A stretch of 7,372 bases of DNA, from positions 1 through 7,372 of the forward strand of contig JAQSXU010000157.1 in the NCBI GenBank assembly GCA_029256485.1, written 5' to 3'. Positions 6,193 through 7,372 of this stretch are shown here, in pieces. The position numbers and the translations under genes are program-made. Below the pieces are notes generated by a model. The model ran no database searches, was not told the DNA's origin, and saw only the letters and a program-made list of their open reading frames with translations. Numbering within the stretch: the stretch's first letter is position 1; every line of letters begins with the position of its first letter. The stretch is from Clostridiaceae bacterium. Its GTDB lineage: Bacteria; Bacillota_A; Clostridia; Clostridiales; Clostridiaceae.

Positions 6193-6983
6193 TGGCTGAA
6201 AATAATTATTATACAAATAAGGAAATGCAAGCAATTACTATAGGTAAAAGTATTAAAGATGGTCAAGTAGTAATAGTAGGTACTGGACTGCCTTTAATAG
6301 GAGCGTCATTAGCAAAGCGTGTATATGCTCCAAAGTGTAATCTAATTGTTGAGAGTGGACTTATGGATTGCAGCCCAATTGAAGTTCCTCGAAGTGTTGG
6401 TGATATAAGATTTATGGCACATTGTGGAGTACAATGGCCTAATATAAGATTTGTTGGTTTTGAAGTTAATGAATGGTTACATGATACAGATAGATTGATA
6501 GCATTCATCGGCGGAGCTCAAATAGATCCTTATGGAAGTGTAAACTCCACATGTATTGGAGATTACAATAATCCTAAAACTAGATTTACTGGAAGCGGCG
6601 GAGCAAATGGTATTGCTACTTATTGTAATACTATCATTATGATGCAGCATGAAAAACGTAGATTTATAAATAAAATTGATTATGTAACTAGCCCAGGATG
6701 GATGGGCGGCCCAGGAGGAAGAGAAAAACATGGATTACCTGGAAACCGTGGTCCTTTAATGGTAGTAACTGATTTAGGAGTTCTAAAATTTGATGAAGAA
6801 ACTAAGAGAATGTATTTAGCTGCATATTATCCAACAAGTTCACCTGAAATGGTAATAGAAAATACTGGTTTTGATATAGATGTTTCCAGAGCTGTTCAAC
6901 TAGAAGCTCCAGATCCAGAAATAATTAAATTAATCAGAACAGAAATTGATCCTGGACAAGCATTTATAAAAATACCATCATAA
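6192..6983 (+). CDS. gctB: Glutaconate CoA-transferase, subunit B (catalytic)
   Basis: GctB carries the active-site glutamate that forms the enzyme-CoA thioester in the ping-pong transfer reaction. Glu54, in NLIVESGLMDC (50-60), falls exactly at the number known for the Acidaminococcus enzyme. The glycine-rich GTGLPLIGASLA (30-41) and GSGGANGIATYC (134-145) are the other expected family motifs, the latter near the oxyanion/CoA site. At 263 residues it is close to the known 266. Its ATG overlaps the gctA stop by one base (TAATG), with AAGGAGG (6178-6184) 7 bases before. It is the last gene before a 336-base gap with a hairpin, so this part of the operon may end here or continue at reduced level. 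A related family I transferase is the only real alternative, and the surrounding genes argue against it. Confidence 0.95.
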   Translation: MAENNYYTNKEMQAITIGKSIKDGQVVIVGTGLPLIGASLAKRVYAPKCNLIVESGLMDCSPIEVPRSVGDIRFMAHCGVQWPNIRFVGFEVNEWLHDTDRLIAFIGGAQIDPYGSVNSTCIGDYNNPKTRFTGSGGANGIATYCNTIIMMQHEKRRFINKIDYVTSPGWMGGPGGREKHGLPGNRGPLMVVTDLGVLKFDEETKRMYLAAYYPTSSPEMVIENTGFDIDVSRAVQLEAPDPEIIKLIRTEIDPGQAFIKIPS

Positions 6984-7319
6984 GTTCATATCTAATATCT
7001 GTGGGTGATATTACTGACTAAACATAAGTATAAATTGCAGAAGCAGTACAAGAGTTAAGATTAGATCAGTGGAGCAATTATTTTATGTAAATATAGCCCG
7101 GAAGAACTATGTTTATACATTAATAATTGCTCTTTCACCTATATGATAACAATTCTTCAATTACTCTTATGTAAATAACTTTAATATTATCAGTGACTAC
7201 GCTAAATGCATATACTTCTTCAAATGGTTTAGATATACTGCCATATTAATATTGGAGGACTATTATTGTTTATTATTTGTCACTAAAAAAATATAGATTT
7301 AGTAAGGAGAAGTAAATTT
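6984..7319. other. Non-coding gap between gctB and the next gene
   Basis: I find no gene or convincing gene fragment in these 336 bases. They hold a small AT hairpin (TAATATC 6993-6999 with GATATTA 7007-7013), a long imperfect hairpin (7072-7132), an unassigned GGAGG (7254-7258) followed by a six-codon TTG frame, and the ribosome binding site of the next gene (AAGGAG 7304-7309). I see no clear pair of promoter hexamers, although TATACT at 7234-7239 could be a -10 with a poor -35. Confidence 0.6.
7072..7132 (+). other. Long imperfect hairpin, possible terminator or attenuator
   Basis: GAGCAATTATT (7072-7082) pairs perfectly with AATAATTGCTC (7122-7132). After a small internal loop, ATGTA (7085-7089) pairs with TACAT (7116-7120). 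Past a two-base bulge, AATATAG (7090-7096) pairs with CTATGTT (7107-7113) with one G-U, closing on a 10-base loop CCCGGAAGAA. About 23 pairs form in 61 bases. Only TTTC follows, so a classical terminator is uncertain. It could separate gctAB expression from the gene at 7320, or be the relic of a small palindromic element. Confidence 0.65.
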
Positions 7320-7372
7320 ATGGAGAGTTTAAAATTTTTGATCAATGGTATAAGCGCTGTCACATGGCAAAC
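7320..7372 (+). CDS. 5' end of a probable Na+-pumping decarboxylase beta subunit (cut by window edge)
   Basis: An ATG at 7320 follows AAGGAG (7304-7309) with a 10-base spacer and opens a frame to the window end: MESLKFLINGISAVTWQ. A short amphipathic lead ending in a tryptophan-containing T-W-Q is typical of the N-terminus of the membrane beta subunit of biotin-dependent Na+-translocating decarboxylases (GcdB and OadB family). In this pathway the expected enzyme is glutaconyl-CoA decarboxylase, which turns glutaconyl-CoA into crotonyl-CoA and exports Na+. The gene would thus take the product of the genes before it. Only 17 codons are visible and the assignment rests largely on context, so I give no gene symbol; gcdB is the likely one. 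Confidence 0.5.
   Translation, partial: MESLKFLINGISAVTWQ

Noticed and set aside
609..7372. A previously undescribed system in the coding region
   Set aside because: All complete genes belong to the known hydroxyglutarate pathway with expected lengths and catalytic residues; only regulatory details look unusual.

Overview
The window is AT-rich DNA from an anaerobic, amino-acid-fermenting bacterium. It carries most of the hydroxyglutarate pathway of glutamate fermentation. Low-GC codon use, strong GGAGG-type ribosome binding sites and the protein families suggest a clostridial Firmicute (Peptoniphilus, Sedimentibacter or Clostridium-like) or a Fusobacterium. The sequence alone does not settle the genus.

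Layout, all on the + strand. Bases 1-48 may be the 3' end of an upstream gene, closed by a clear intrinsic terminator (40-70). Bases 71-608 are a very AT-rich non-coding stretch with promoter-like hexamers and a perfect 14-bp palindrome just downstream of the best promoter candidate. Then come gltS (Na+/glutamate symporter, 609-1790), a strong intercistronic stem-loop (1806-1838), hgdC (dehydratase activator, 1862-2650), hgdA and hgdB (2-hydroxyglutaryl-CoA dehydratase subunits, 2691-3986 and 3979-5118), and gctA and gctB (glutaconate CoA-transferase subunits, 5227-6192 and 6192-6983). A 336-base gap with a long imperfect hairpin follows. The first 17 codons of a further gene begin at 7320, and its N-terminus resembles the beta subunit of a Na+-pumping decarboxylase such as glutaconyl-CoA decarboxylase (gcdB).

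How the genes work together: GltS imports glutamate with Na+. Glutamate dehydrogenase and 2-hydroxyglutarate dehydrogenase, not in the window, would turn it into (R)-2-hydroxyglutarate. GctAB transfers CoA onto that acid. HgdC, charged with one low-potential electron and ATP, activates HgdAB, which removes water by a ketyl-radical route to give glutaconyl-CoA. A membrane decarboxylase, probably beginning at 7320, would convert that to crotonyl-CoA and export Na+, renewing the gradient GltS uses. The catalytic residues that can be checked are present (HgdC Cys128 and Cys167, GctB Glu54).

I see no mobile element, tRNA, rRNA or CRISPR array, and no wholly new system. The features most worth a second look are regulatory: the promoter plus palindrome upstream of gltS, the two intercistronic hairpins, the TTG start of gctA with an overlapping mini-ORF, and a gene order that differs from the Acidaminococcus operon.
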